A stretch of 64,000 nucleotides of DNA from Coenobita brevimanus. Lineage: Eukaryota > Arthropoda > Malacostraca > Decapoda > Coenobitidae. The notes under the pieces were generated by a model, which worked only from the letters and a program-made list of their open reading frames with translations, made no database searches and was not told where the DNA came from. Made by a program: the position numbers and the translations under genes. Where the stretch lies: assembly GCA_032717465.1 (NCBI GenBank), contig CM064632.1, positions 26,067,064-26,131,063 of the forward strand, read 5' to 3'. Shown in pieces: positions 1 to 10,054 of the stretch (positions within the stretch are counted from its first letter, which is position 1; each line of letters opens with the position of its first letter).

Positions 1-56
1 TACTCAAATCTCTGAGGCCGCCTTTGTTACGGAACCCAGCATACAACAGTTGCTAG

Positions 57-1868
57 TTAGTAAGCAGTAAGTAGGTGAGACATCAGGTCTACACCCACAT
101 TACCACTGCCCTGTCTCTCAACTGACTCAGAGATTATGGGTGTGGTTTCAAACGGCACAGGAAGGACATGTCCCTGATTAGTGGTATGTGGACACACACT
201 GCAGGAACGCACAAAACTATTTATGTCTCGTCTCATCCCTGGCCAGAAAAGGTCAGCTCGGATATGGCCCTGGGTCTTCCTTTTGCCCATGTGACCTCCT
301 GAGGCTGAACAATGACCCCATTGTAACACTGCTAGGCGGTACTTGGTGGGAACGACAAACTGCAGACGAACCTCGCCCTTGGGTGTTCGTGACTCACGGT
401 AGAGCCGTCCTTGTTTACGAAGGAACTTGGCTCGACCTCCCCGTGAATACTTTATCACTCTACCCTTTTGTTTGTTCCGTACGGCAGCAAGTGTCGGGTC
501 AGAATGTTGTTCTTGAACAACAAGTTGGCTACACATCAGATCTTGCGGCGAGTCAATGGTCACTGGGGTGACACAGTCTGGAGCCTCAGCCATGGCTCGT
601 GTTACTATAGCCGAAGTCTGAGTAGCGTCTTCTTCGGTGCAAATATCCTTGACACCGGAAATATTGCCTATTATTAGGTCAAATAAGGGTTCTGGCATGA
701 CAACTGCAAGTGTCATACCAGTATAAAATGGAGATGCCACCTGGATACATGCCTCAGGGAACAATCTCACTGATCCATCAATAAGGTTTGCATGGATCTG
801 TCGACCTGTGTACTGCTCAGGCCGAACTAAACTCTGCTTAACAGAGCAACCTGAGGAACCATTATCTCTCAGGACCTTCACAGGGATGCCTCCCACAAAC
901 CCTGGCTGAACAAGGAAGGTACTGTCACCTGTGGGAGGGCCTGTGGAGGAAGCAGCTAGCCACTCATGAGGCTGCTGAATAACTGATGCGGCAAACATGG
1001 TGCCTTGAGACCTAGAAACTTGAGGGGTCGTACTCACTGCCTGTGGAGATGGAACATTGGCCATCTGTGGAGGGGTGTTCACTGTCGCTGTGGGACTAGT
1101 GAACTGTGGGTGAGTACCCTTACTGGTAGGGACGTGACCACCGTGCTGCTGCTGAGGAATGAAGGCTGCGTTTGCTTCCTGCCTCCTATTCACTTGAGCT
1201 GGGGGTGAAAAGGACGGTCCCGATGGTCGGTTGCGTGGCTGATACTGCTGCTGGTTAGGGTACCTGTTGTACCTCTTCCACTCAGGTTTCTGAGTGTTTT
1301 GCCCCTGGTCCTTCCACTGCGGTTTTGGACCTTGGCCATTACTCTGAGAACGGCCTTGGTGCTGGGATTCAGTCTGAGATGGCTTCCCAGACTTGGCAGT
1401 ATCTTTTCTGCTGTTCCAGGTGTTTTGCTTGCGAGTTTGATACCCGTATGCAGTAAAGAATGCGTCAGCCTTTTCTGCCATTTGGCTGGCATCTTTCACC
1501 TGGCAGATCTTAAGCTGTGCTATGAGCTCAGCAGGCCACGACCTCTCTAGCTGTGTACGCAGCATAAGGTCAATTATCCCCTCACGCGTGGAAGGAGTTT
1601 CAACTTTCTTCATCCACTCACCTAAGTAAGCAGTGAGACGGTCGAGGAACTGAACAGCTGTCTCCTTGTCTTGGAGACGAGCTCGCATGAACTGAACTTT
1701 GGTGTCGTCTACTGTGAGACCATACGCCTTACTGAGTGCAGCTTTCATCATCTCATACGTGAGATTGTCTCCACGAATTCTGTGGAGAATATCGAGGACA
1801 GGGCCCTCAAATAAACTAAGAAATTGAAGCCACTTAGCTGCCTCATCCAGTTGATACATGTCTGCCAT
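57..1868 (-). CDS. Retroelement Gag (C-terminal part)-protease-integrase zinc-binding polyprotein
   Basis: Open frame of 603 codons. Residues about 1-145 form an all-helical Gag capsid-like region whose end (WPAELIAQLK ... AEKADAFFTAYG) resembles the SCAN-like capsid domain of Gmr1-like Gypsy elements. Residues about 150-310 are Gln/Pro/Asn-rich and basic and contain no cysteine, so there is no CCHC zinc knuckle. Near residue 336 is VLRDNGSSG, at the position of the retropepsin DTG/DSG motif but with Asn. Residues about 517-562 hold an integrase-type zinc-binding domain (HCSASGGH ... CSVCPH). No integrase core or reverse transcriptase follows; the frame ends just after VGVDLMSH. The Met at the start is internal to Gag: homology continues upstream in other frames (1869-2434), so this is a fragment of a larger polyprotein and not a host gene. 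Confidence 0.8.
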   Translation of the reverse strand: MADMYQLDEAAKWLQFLSLFEGPVLDILHRIRGDNLTYEMMKAALSKAYGLTVDDTKVQFMRARLQDKETAVQFLDRLTAYLGEWMKKVETPSTREGIIDLMLRTQLERSWPAELIAQLKICQVKDASQMAEKADAFFTAYGYQTRKQNTWNSRKDTAKSGKPSQTESQHQGRSQSNGQGPKPQWKDQGQNTQKPEWKRYNRYPNQQQYQPRNRPSGPSFSPPAQVNRRQEANAAFIPQQQHGGHVPTSKGTHPQFTSPTATVNTPPQMANVPSPQAVSTTPQVSRSQGTMFAASVIQQPHEWLAASSTGPPTGDSTFLVQPGFVGGIPVKVLRDNGSSGCSVKQSLVRPEQYTGRQIHANLIDGSVRLFPEACIQVASPFYTGMTLAVVMPEPLFDLIIGNISGVKDICTEEDATQTSAIVTRAMAEAPDCVTPVTIDSPQDLMCSQLVVQEQHSDPTLAAVRNKQKGRVIKYSRGGRAKFLRKQGRLYRESRTPKGEVRLQFVVPTKYRLAVLQWGHCSASGGHMGKRKTQGHIRADLFWPGMRRDINSFVRSCSVCPHTTNQGHVLPVPFETTPIISESVERQGSGNVGVDLMSHLLTAY

Positions 1869-2434
1869 GTCCTCAAAACGAGCTATGTACGGCTCGTTTA
1901 GCTCGCCTTGTATGAAGGAAGCTTGATGCGTGGGGTTGCCAGGACATGTGTAGGAAGAGCGCTAGTGGAGCTTGGGTTAACTGCACCAGATGTGTCTGAA
2001 GCCAAGGAATCTCGCTTGAGCTTCAGCACTTCAAGTTCATGTTTTTTGCGTGCTTCTCGCTCGGCACGTTCGTGTTTCGTTCTCTGTCTCGTTGTTCATG
2101 CTCGTATTCGCGTTGTTCTCGCTCTTGTACTAGCTCGAGTTCGCGTTGCTTTTGCTCGTGTTCTAACTCGAGCTCGCACTGTTTCTGCACGTGTTCGCGC
2201 TGTTCTTGCTGGTTCATGTTGTTTGCGCTCGTATTCGCGCTGTTCTCGCTCAGGTTCATGTTGTTTGCGCTCGTATTTGAGCTGTTCTCGCTCACGTTCA
2301 TGTTGTTCGCGCTCATATTCGTGCTCTTTCTCACGCTGCTCCTGATTATGCCGTGAGAGTATATACTCTTTAATTTCGGTTGGGTCCGTAAGACCCATTT
2401 CTTTGGCTTCCTGTAAAAATACAGTGGTAGCCAT
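1869..2434 (-). pseudogene. Broken N-terminal part of retroelement Gag (charged coiled coil)
   Basis: Translation from the ATG at 2434 begins MATTVFLQEAKEMGLTDPTE and continues into a long Glu/Arg/Gln-rich stretch of EREQ-type repeats, probably coiled coil. It is followed by the segment LKRDSLASDTSG and a conserved KLPSYK, after which a frameshift or stop (around 1890-1900) separates it from the main frame that starts at 1868. The right-hand copy has the equivalent start at 59256 and the same order. The repeats make frame slippage easy, which may explain why both copies are broken here. Confidence 0.7.
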
Positions 2435-2853
2435 GACGTTAATTTACTAACCAAGCCGAAACTGAGTACTGACTGCTGCTTCGCAAATGAATGCTAATAA
2501 CACAAGTAAAGAATACAGACACAAGCTAGTGGTGACCAGTCTTATCTAGTTAACTGGAAAAGAATAAAGCAAAAATGCAAATGACTGGGAAGACTCAATA
2601 ATTAACACAATGTGACACGCCGACATCCCAGGAGCGAATAAAATCGTCAGGCGTTACCAAAAATAAAGTACTAAAAAGAGTTAAGTACTCTATGGATTAA
2701 TAAAGCAGAGATTCACTTGCTAAACTAACGGTAAACACCAGTAAGCTTGTGCCTATAAATTTTAATGATAAATACCTAAATATGAACGAGTGAGTATTAT
2801 CTCGTGAATAGCTTTAGAGCTAGGAGTTAATATCCAGGAATGAGGTCGCCAAT
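2435..2853 (-). promoter_or_regulatory. Retroelement leader with primer-binding-like site
   Basis: Between the LTR and the first Gag ATG there is about 420 bp with no coding signal. Two bases inside the LTR (2836-2851, minus strand) the sequence reads TGGCGACCTCATTCC. TGG at this position is what a tRNA-primed minus-strand primer-binding site would show. Which tRNA it matches is not assigned. The equivalent site in the right copy is 58941-58956, with G for C at one position. Confidence 0.55.
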
Positions 2854-3893
2854 TGTCACGGGGTTTTTAAAATAAATGCAAATATTAAAATGATAATGCT
2901 CAATAATTCTGAACAGCAGGAACAAAAAATTGTCTTGCTAAATCAAGCAATGATTACTTTAAGCCGGTCCGCTTCGTCGACTCTCTCAGAACGAGAATTT
3001 ATAAACTTTCTCAACAGTACACAGCAGAGACTAATTACTCAAATCGCTGTTTATTAGTACTGTTAGCCTCTGGAGAGAGTTACTTCACCCCTGACAATAT
3101 ATAACTAATACTATTAATAATATCAAGTTCTTGCTGATGCTTAACTCCTAGGAGGCACAATAGATTCTAAGTTTAATACAACAAAACTGGCCTAAGTACC
3201 ATTTATGAATAGCAAACGTTTATGCAAGCTAGGAGCTATGAGGGAAATAAGCTTAACTGTGGAGAAATGAAACACGAGTTTACATTACATTAAGCTCAAG
3301 AAAAAGAACTGTTAAATTTATTGATTACAAAAATAGGTTTAACGTTACATCTCAAAATGAATTCAAATAAAGAGATCGTACTCACTCACTCACTCATTAG
3401 CTAAATTCTTACGCCTAGAAAAAAACATGCGGCGCAGCCGGCTAGCATGTGAAGAAACAGCACACTTAACTAAACTCTTAAGTCTAGGAAAACGAAAAGG
3501 AAATACTGGTCACTGAATGTGGTGTATCACCAAGAAGGGTGGGAGCCTGGAGAACTGTAGTCTAGTGGAGTCTGGGTGCTAGCTGACCTCTCTCACTGCT
3601 GGAGCACAGAACCTCACTCCGTCACGACAGACACTTGACTGACTAACTCGTGGGAAAGAAAGGGAGCGCTATGGCCGCATTTTTTTTAACAGTCGAGAGT
3701 GAGCGAAACGCGCCCAAAACAAATTGCTCAGCGGAAGCGCTAATGTCTCACACAAAGACGATCACTTATGACACTGAAAAATAGATTTGAAAGGACTCCC
3801 GACCGAATGAGCGGTTAATTGAACGATAAACTGGGATTCCACTAGAGTTCGCGGTTTCCCACAAAAGCCAATGTCACTAGCCGACTCGTGACA
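2854..3893 (-). repeat. Long terminal repeat, left retroelement
   Basis: 1040 bp, bounded by TGTCACGAGTCGG and CCCCGTGACA on the minus strand, so it has the usual TG...CA ends. It matches the LTRs at 57920-58938 and 62611-63572 along its length, with more differences from them than they show from each other. The outer flank is 3894 onward. A target-site duplication cannot be tested because the other end of the element is outside the window. Confidence 0.85.
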
Positions 3894-3979
3894 ATAGTAT
3901 TCTGTGCATGTTTAGATGGAGAAATTATAATAGAACTAAATTTCCTTATCAGTTACCTTAGGAATAGACCTTGTTTGGC

Positions 3980-4990
3980 GATACGGAAACAAATTTTGAG
4001 AAAAGCCACGTATGGTAACATTTTTAATACAGTAACAGAAATTTTGAAATGATATGTGTGGGTGCGATTTTATGTTCATAGTTTTCGAGATATCACAGGT
4101 ATGGTGTTTTTTTTTTTTTTTTTTTTTTTTTTAGTGTTGTGGCGAATTTTTAGAAAGTCACTTAACAACTACCGGTACCGTATTACCTTTTCCTAAGTTT
4201 TCTATCGATGTATTTATGTCCGCTGTAGGGTGAATAGTCTAAAAAAAAAAAAAAAAAAAAATCTAAGTGGTGCTCAATTTAGCGTTTTTTTTTTTTTTTT
4301 TTTACGATATGGTGGATAATTTAGAGAAAAACAACATAGGCCTAAGTATCATCTATTATATTTTCTAAAGCTTTGTAATGATGTATGGAAATTCGCTGTA
4401 GGTTTAATTGTTTGCAAATGATGTTAGTTTTAGTAGCTACTGTTGAAGGTGAATTTACGCATTTTTGCCTTTTTTTTGGGGGGGGGGGCAATATGGCGGC
4501 GAATTTTGAGGACACAAATAACACATTATATACCGGTACGTAGTCTGGAGGCACGGTGGCTCAGTGGTAGAGCATCAAGCTCGTAATCGGGGGATTGCGA
4601 GTTCGAGCCTCGCCCGGGACTGCCGTGCCGGGAGTGGTAGAGCGCTCCTGTAACCTAGCGGGGCTGTATGGCCATAGTTGCCTAGCCCGGGGATTAAATC
4701 CCTTATACCGGTACATATTTTAATAAGCTTTCAAACTATGTACGTTGATCCGTTATAGCTTTGATAGTCTCGGAAATAACAGTTTTAGTACTGCCTGGTG
4801 CTCAATTGGACTTTTTTTTGTATATAGTTTTTTTTTTTCTTTTTAATCGATATGTAGAAGCGAATTTAAAGAAGGTCATTTAAGTCACACTTGTAACTTT
4901 TTCATAATTTTCCAACGATGTGTGTAGATATTCTCTTGCATCATCAGTCTCCGAAAAAAATTCGGTGCCGTGCTTGGTATAGGGTAAAGG
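3980..4990 (+). repeat. Eroded tandem repeat, unit about 180 bp, five or so units
   Basis: The same series of motifs recurs in order: ATGGTGGCGAATTTT-like, a TACCGGTAC-like site, ACCTTTTCCTAAGTTTTC, ATCGATGTATG, CGCTGTAGG, GTGCTCAATTTAGC, then a poly-T run. Units can be followed from about 3980, 4132, 4305, 4488 (interrupted by a SINE) and 4850. Divergence is high, so it is an old array. The poly-T or poly-A runs at 4106-4132, 4242-4260 and 4286-4303 sit at unit ends. Confidence 0.6.
4529..4714 (+). mobile_element. tRNA-derived SINE (tRNA-Met-like head) with 11-bp target duplication
   Basis: The body 4540-4703 starts with a tRNA-like head (4550-4629): A box TGGCTCAGTGG, a perfect D stem GCTC/GAGC, and a perfect T arm GCGAG-TTCGAGC-CTCGC. 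The anticodon region reads CTCGTAATC, like an elongator tRNA-Met with CAT changed to CGT. The anticodon stem does not pair and the sequence after the T stem does not pair with the acceptor strand, so this is not a working tRNA. The body is flanked by the perfect direct repeat TATACCGGTAC (4529-4539 and 4704-4714), which belongs to the surrounding tandem unit and marks the insertion site. Confidence 0.75.
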
Positions 4991-5226
4991 TGAACTAACA
5001 GCATTCTCGCTCGCTGCGCCGTTACAGTGAGAGGAGACGGAAATGAGGAAGAGCAGAAGGACTGACTAAGGAGAGGGAGGGAAGAGAAGGGCAAGCATGA
5101 TAGTATAGAAGGCGGTAGGAATGGAAGGGAGAGAATGCGAGAGGAAGGAGAGGGAATGGAGAACGTAGGGGAACGTTGGAGGGAGAGAGGAAAGGAGAGT
5201 AAGAAGGAAGGAGGGGATTGGGAGAT

Positions 5227-5229
<3 letters not shown>

Positions 5230-5257
<28 letters not shown>
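5230..5257. repeat. (GA)n microsatellite
   Basis: About 14 uninterrupted GA units. The purine-rich stretch upstream (5030-5230) is A/G-biased, low complexity and without a credible gene. Confidence 0.9.
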
Positions 5258-5427
5258 ATCACTAAATGTAACTTCTAAAACTCCTTTCTTCCTCCAGGTG
5301 AGTTTTGTCTATAGTCTACCTGGCACCGGGCGTCGCTCAGGTATGTGCCAACTCTCATTTTTATTCTCTATAGTTTTATAAGTATTGCGAGGTTGACTCG
5401 AAGAAGCAGCCGTCCAAGAAATTTGTC

Positions 5428-5650
5428 CCTCGTAAATTATATGGTGATAAACTTTTTTCTTCGGCGACTTTTTCCAAATATATGATATGGTGATAGATTT
5501 TCCCTTTGTAAGTGTTGTGGTGATAGGACTTCATCCCAAATATAAAAGTTATAGGAGTTTTCCCTTTGTAAATATTATGGTGATGGGAGTATTGTTGTGA
5601 ATATGATGGTGGTAAGCGTTTATCTTCGTGAATATCGTAGTGACAGTCTT
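5428..5650. repeat. Degenerate minisatellite, unit about 28-32 bp
   Basis: The phrases TTTGTAAATATTATGGTGAT and GGAGTTTTCCC recur six or seven times with drift. The antisense open frame across it only translates this repeat. Confidence 0.5.
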
Positions 5651-5744
5651 GTATCTGTGGAAATAAATCTGATAAAATAATAATCTGTTTCATATCAGCG
5701 AATATATTTTTCAAAATCTCCCTTTTAGTCTGTCTCAATTCTTA

Positions 5745-5900
5745 ACTCTTTCAGGCTCCAATGATTCACGTGAAACTAAATAAATCGTCTTTAGCCATTG
5801 TGGTTAGAAGTCTTTGAGAGTTAATGGAGAAGGTATGAACACTGTCAGGCTCTGACACACTCCCAGCTGAATAAAATCGTCTGATGTAAATTGGTACAAA
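5745..5900 (+). repeat. Dispersed repeat family with core AATAAAATCGTCTG
   Basis: Contains CAGGCTCCAATGATTCACG and, about 100 bp later, CAGCTGAATAAAATCGTCTG. The same order of motifs (AGGCTCCTATGACTCACTC, then GAATAAAATCGTCTGG) recurs at 13240-13310, 22225-22370, 54214-54336 (minus) and 57286-57490 (minus). Confidence 0.5.
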
Positions 5901-5980
5901 GTAAGGGAGAATCAGAGCCATTGTTAGTTAGTGGGCAAAATTCCGCCCTTTCCCTACAGTCATTCTTCCTCCGCCTTCCC

Positions 5981-6074
5981 ATTCTCTCTCTCTCTCTCTC
6001 TCTCTACGATCTTAGCTCGGTGGTTCGGCATTATTAACAGTAGACAGGCCAATACTACTTGGAGAAATTCAAGA

Positions 6075-6120
<46 letters not shown>
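5981..6120. repeat. (TC)n and (GA)n microsatellites about 75 bp apart
   Basis: (TC)n at 5981-6006 and (GA)n at 6079-6120, in opposite orientation on one strand, so the pair could fold back. Confidence 0.9.
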
Positions 6121-6124
<4 letters not shown>

Positions 6125-6223
6125 ATATTGGTTGGAAATGAGGGCTCTGAGGTGAAGTAGAATTGGATGGAAATGACAATAATGAAAAAAACAGACTGGA
6201 AAGGTGAAAACAATTATGAGTTA

Positions 6224-6973
6224 GGCCCGGCCATACATAAGCGACTCAAGGTCTTGTCTAAGTTGGCTCCCACGCCTCCCAGCTGGCCCCGAATCTGCTC
6301 TGCTCACGACTGCCTAACGATCGGTCGTGACGTCCTCAAGAATGCAACAAGATCACTAGGCGACCGTGTGGCAAGAGCTACGAGTCTTCAGATTTGATAT
6401 TTAACGAATTTTTGTCAGCCACGACCGTGACACGATCGCCCACGAACGCAAGACGACAGCATGACGCATTTGGGGAATGCACCCCGACCCTCCCACGACA
6501 CACCCACGACCCCTCCACGACCAACCCATGAGGCGGAGCATCACACCTGGACCACCAATGACACCCAGCGTGGGACAGGGCATCACACCTGGACCACTAG
6601 TGACACCCAGCACATCACCATGGACCTCGCCTGTGTCCCACCCACTGTCAGAGACAAGAGATTTCTCACGACATGCAGTCGTAACTTTTTTTTTTTTTTT
6701 AGCTACAGCATCACGACACGGAACGACCGCATCACAATGCATCTGATTGAGCTAAGACTGCTTCACGACCGACGTACGACACTCCCGACTGCGACGCAAC
6801 TGTGACACGACTTTTGGCAAGTTGTGAGGCCAGACGAGTCGTCCCAGCGGCTCACGAGCGCCCGAAAGAGTCCGGGCTTTGCCGGCAAATCAAGGGACGA
6901 TCAATGAAAAAATGCATTACGACCGTGACTCACGCTTCGGTCGGACCTTGAGTCGCTTTTGTGTGACCGTGCC
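6224..6973. mobile_element. 750-bp non-autonomous DNA transposon with about 30-bp TIRs
   Basis: The left end starts GGCCCGGCCATACATAAGCG and the reverse complement of the right end starts GGCACGGTCACACAAAAGCG; both continue ACTCAAGGTC, about 25 of 30 positions identical. The left flank is TTA and the right flank TTT(A), so a 3-bp target duplication is possible but imperfect. The interior is rich in CACGACCGT-type motifs in both orientations, as in elements with subterminal repeats. It also holds a 42-bp unit twice (6537-6620). No transposase frame was recognised. The GGC start and TTA-like flank would suit PIF/Harbinger, but this is not certain. Confidence 0.6.
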
Positions 6974-6989
6974 TTTAGGCCCTAAGAAG

Positions 6990-7380
6990 GATTCAGGGTT
7001 TCTCTCTCTCTCTCTCTTTCTGTTGGTCGTTCTGTGTGTGTATGGCTTTTTCTCTGTGTCTGGCTTTCTGTGTATCTGTCTGACCATTTGTTTGTCTCTT
7101 TTCTGTCTGTTTGTCTGTCTGTCTGTCTCTCTCTCTCAAGAATTTACTAAAGACACTAAAATTCGTTCCATATTTATTTGCTTTCGTCGATTTTTTTTCT
7201 TAGTTCAGTCATAGTCCAGATATCTTCATAAATTCTGATATTAAACTTCCGGCGATGTTTTTACCGACGAGCATCATCAGTGTCAACATTTATAGCGTGG
7301 AATTTTGTAGTCTTTAGTATTGCCTCTCTTCTTTATAATGCAAATATTCCAATAAGGTGATTGAAAGAAAGGGGACATGT
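6990..7380. other. No gene; CT/TGTC-rich sequence
   Basis: Eroded (CT)n and (TGTC)n to about 7137, then plain AT-rich sequence with no recognised feature. Confidence 0.5.
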
Positions 7381-7383
7381 AAC

Positions 7384-7385
<2 letters not shown>

Positions 7386-7429
<44 letters not shown>
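7386..7429. repeat. (TG)n microsatellite
   Basis: About 22 uninterrupted units. Confidence 0.9.
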
Positions 7430-7557
7430 GCAGTTGGTAATTGTTTGTTATACTTTTTCTCATTCGCGTGTCCACAAATCATTGGACGATGGAATAAAAT
7501 GATTGATTGGCTGGTGAATTGAAAGAATGTTGGTAGTCTTTAATTAACATCTTTATA

Positions 7558-7598
7558 ACATCATCACCATCATCATCGTCGTCGTCGTCGTCGTCGTA

Positions 7599-7638
<40 letters not shown>
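7558..7638. repeat. (CAT)n/(CGT)n microsatellite
   Basis: CAT units grade into CGT units. On the minus strand it would read as a poly-Asp run, which is an artefact of the repeat. Confidence 0.9.
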
Positions 7639-8088
7639 TTGTTTTTCCCAATAATAAACCTGTAACTACGATTTAGAAATGGAAATAAGAGAGAGATAAT
7701 GGAGCAGTTAGAGGTATGTGTTAATATGCGCCTGGAAATGTTGGGTGGGAGAGAGAGACAGGGTAGAGATTGAGTTCTGTATTTTCTCATGTTTTAGGGT
7801 ACACAGAACCTGACCTAAGATGGAAAGAAAATAATTGTAAGTCAGGATGTAAGAACGAATTGGATTTTCTCTCTCTCTCTCTCTCTCAGTTTATTTATCT
7901 ATCACAGCTATAAACGTCCGAGAAAATAAAGAATTCCAGCTCTATCCTGTCCCTGTCTCCCACCCAACATTTCCACTCGTCACAGTGGGTCATCTAATAT
8001 GCATCTGTTGGGAAGAAATTACTGAAGTTAGTGTGTGAGAGATATACAGGTAGACATATATAGATAAATATAGATACAGATAGATAGG

Positions 8089-8382
<294 letters not shown>

Positions 8383-8721
8383 TTGTCCATGTTTCTGTTT
8401 ATCTGTCTGTCTCTCTGTCTGTCTTTGTCTTTGTCTGTTTATTGTCAAGTCTTTGTCTTTGTGTATCTACTTCATACCTAGCCTAAATCTATCAGAGTAT
8501 CATCTGCCCCTCTATCTATCTAGCTTTCTATTTATATGTATCTATTTGTGTATGTACAGTACAGTATGTCTTTTTTTTTTTTTGTCCCTGTGTATGTCTG
8601 TCTGTCTGTCAGTCAGTTTACGTATTGTTTCTCTGTCTTTCTGTTTGTTTTTCTATCTTTCCATCACTTTTCCTCGTTTCTGTAATATTAACAAATTTCT
8701 TAGTATTTTTATTTTTACCTC

Positions 8722-8998
8722 CCCATAGTTACTTCCCCATACAGTTACTTCCCCATAGTTACTTCCCCATCGTTACTTCCCACAGTTACTTCCCCAGTTA
8801 CTTCCCCATACAGTTACTTCCCCACAGTTACTTCCCATACAGTTACTTCCCCATACAGTTATATCCCCATACACTTACATCCCCATAAAGTTACTTCCCC
8901 ATACAGTTACCGTACTTCCCCATAAGTTACTTCCCTGTAGTTACTTCCCCATACAGTTACTTTCCCATAGTGTTACTTCCTCATACGGTTACTTCACA
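8722..8998. repeat. 16-bp minisatellite (AGTTACTTCCCCATAC)
   Basis: About 17 units with one or two differences each. The reverse complement of the same unit appears at 17280-17400. Confidence 0.8.
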
Positions 8999-9039
8999 CA
9001 ATAATATTTGATAGGCTTGTTTATATACCGATAGGCACT

Positions 9040-9046
<7 letters not shown>

Positions 9047-9079
<33 letters not shown>

Positions 9080-9121
9080 GCTGTAGCCTCGACCCCCCCC
9101 AGAAAAAAAAAAAAAAAAAAA
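9047..9121. repeat. (CT)n and poly-A tracts
   Basis: (CT)n 9047-9076 and a run of about 20 A at 9102-9121, around a short C run. Confidence 0.85.
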
Positions 9122-9597
9122 GCATTTCTATCCCTACTGGTAACGATTTTTTCCTCGAGAAACCACTCTCCCACATGTGAAGTACCCGTCTTTTTTCTGT
9201 TTCTTTTATTTTCTTTTTCTGACAGCAATCATCAGTTAGCTTCAAAAATAAGGCAAATGGTGGTGTTGGGGTGAAGGGATTGTTATGAATAATGCCAAAG
9301 TCTTTAATGAAAAATTGAAACGCAGAGTCATCGTGGCCAGTGTGAATTGGATATTACCATGTCACTGTGTTTTAGGAATAGCAGTAATATTTCTTCAGTC
9401 CCTCAGTCTTTTCAATCAGCCGTATTCTCTTTGGTGTAAGACCTCCAGGTACGGTACGTCTTATATTCCCCCGTATTTATACGACTAAGTTCTTCATTAA
9501 AGTATCCTGTATTGTTGTGTGTTCTTACTACAGAGGTCCACCTTCCAGCTCAAGATAGAACGTAGAAGAGAGGAGGTTAGTGAAGATTGTATCTAGT

Positions 9598-9828
9598 ATC
9601 ACCGGTTTTAATATTACCGGTTCTAGCATCACCGGTTCTAACACCACTGGTTTAGTTCTAACATCACAAGTTCTAACGCCACCAATTCTAAAATCGCCGG
9701 TTCTAACCACCAGTTCTAACATCATCAGCATCACCAGTTCTAACATCACCATCACCAGTTCTAATACCACCAGTTCTAACATTGCTAGTTCTAACACCAC
9801 CATTTCTAACACCACCAGTTCTAACATG
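9598..9828. repeat. 15-bp minisatellite (TTCTAACATCACCGG)
   Basis: About 14 degenerate units. Fifteen is a multiple of three, so both strands stay open in one frame; no protein is inferred. Confidence 0.8.
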
Positions 9829-10054
9829 AGCTATAAATATCTCTTTGTTTGCCATTTCACTTTATGATATTGGCTCTGGTATTTGTCCACTCTTACTGGT
9901 ATTTCAGTGGCTGCTGCCTTATTAACTCCTACGGAGAACATCTTTTTATGTACCGTATTATTCCTGCCATCTGTTGAGGATTTTAGAAGGACTAGGATAT
10001 TTTTCGAGTGGATGAGTTAGGTTTAGCATTAATAACCATCTTTAGCACCAGACA

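Larger units (their letters stand above)
1..3893 (-). mobile_element. Ty3/Gypsy (Gmr1-like) LTR retroelement, left copy, 5' part
   Basis: Reading on the minus strand from 3893 downwards: an LTR (3893-2854), a primer-binding-like site, an untranslated leader, a broken 5' part of gag, and an open gag-protease-zinc-binding frame that ends at 57. The element runs off the window at position 1, so its 3' end and second LTR are not seen. The same family is present on the plus strand at 57920-63572, with the same order of parts. After the zinc-binding domain the two copies stop resembling each other (below about position 75 here), so one or both have lost the integrase core and whatever followed. Confidence 0.85.

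Noticed and set aside
4550..4629. A tRNA gene with anticodon CGT
   Set aside because: D and T arms fold, but the anticodon stem and acceptor stem do not, and target duplications flank a longer body; it is a SINE head.
5428..5738. 120-codon antisense frame
   Set aside because: Follows a degenerate minisatellite; its repeating peptide mirrors the DNA unit.
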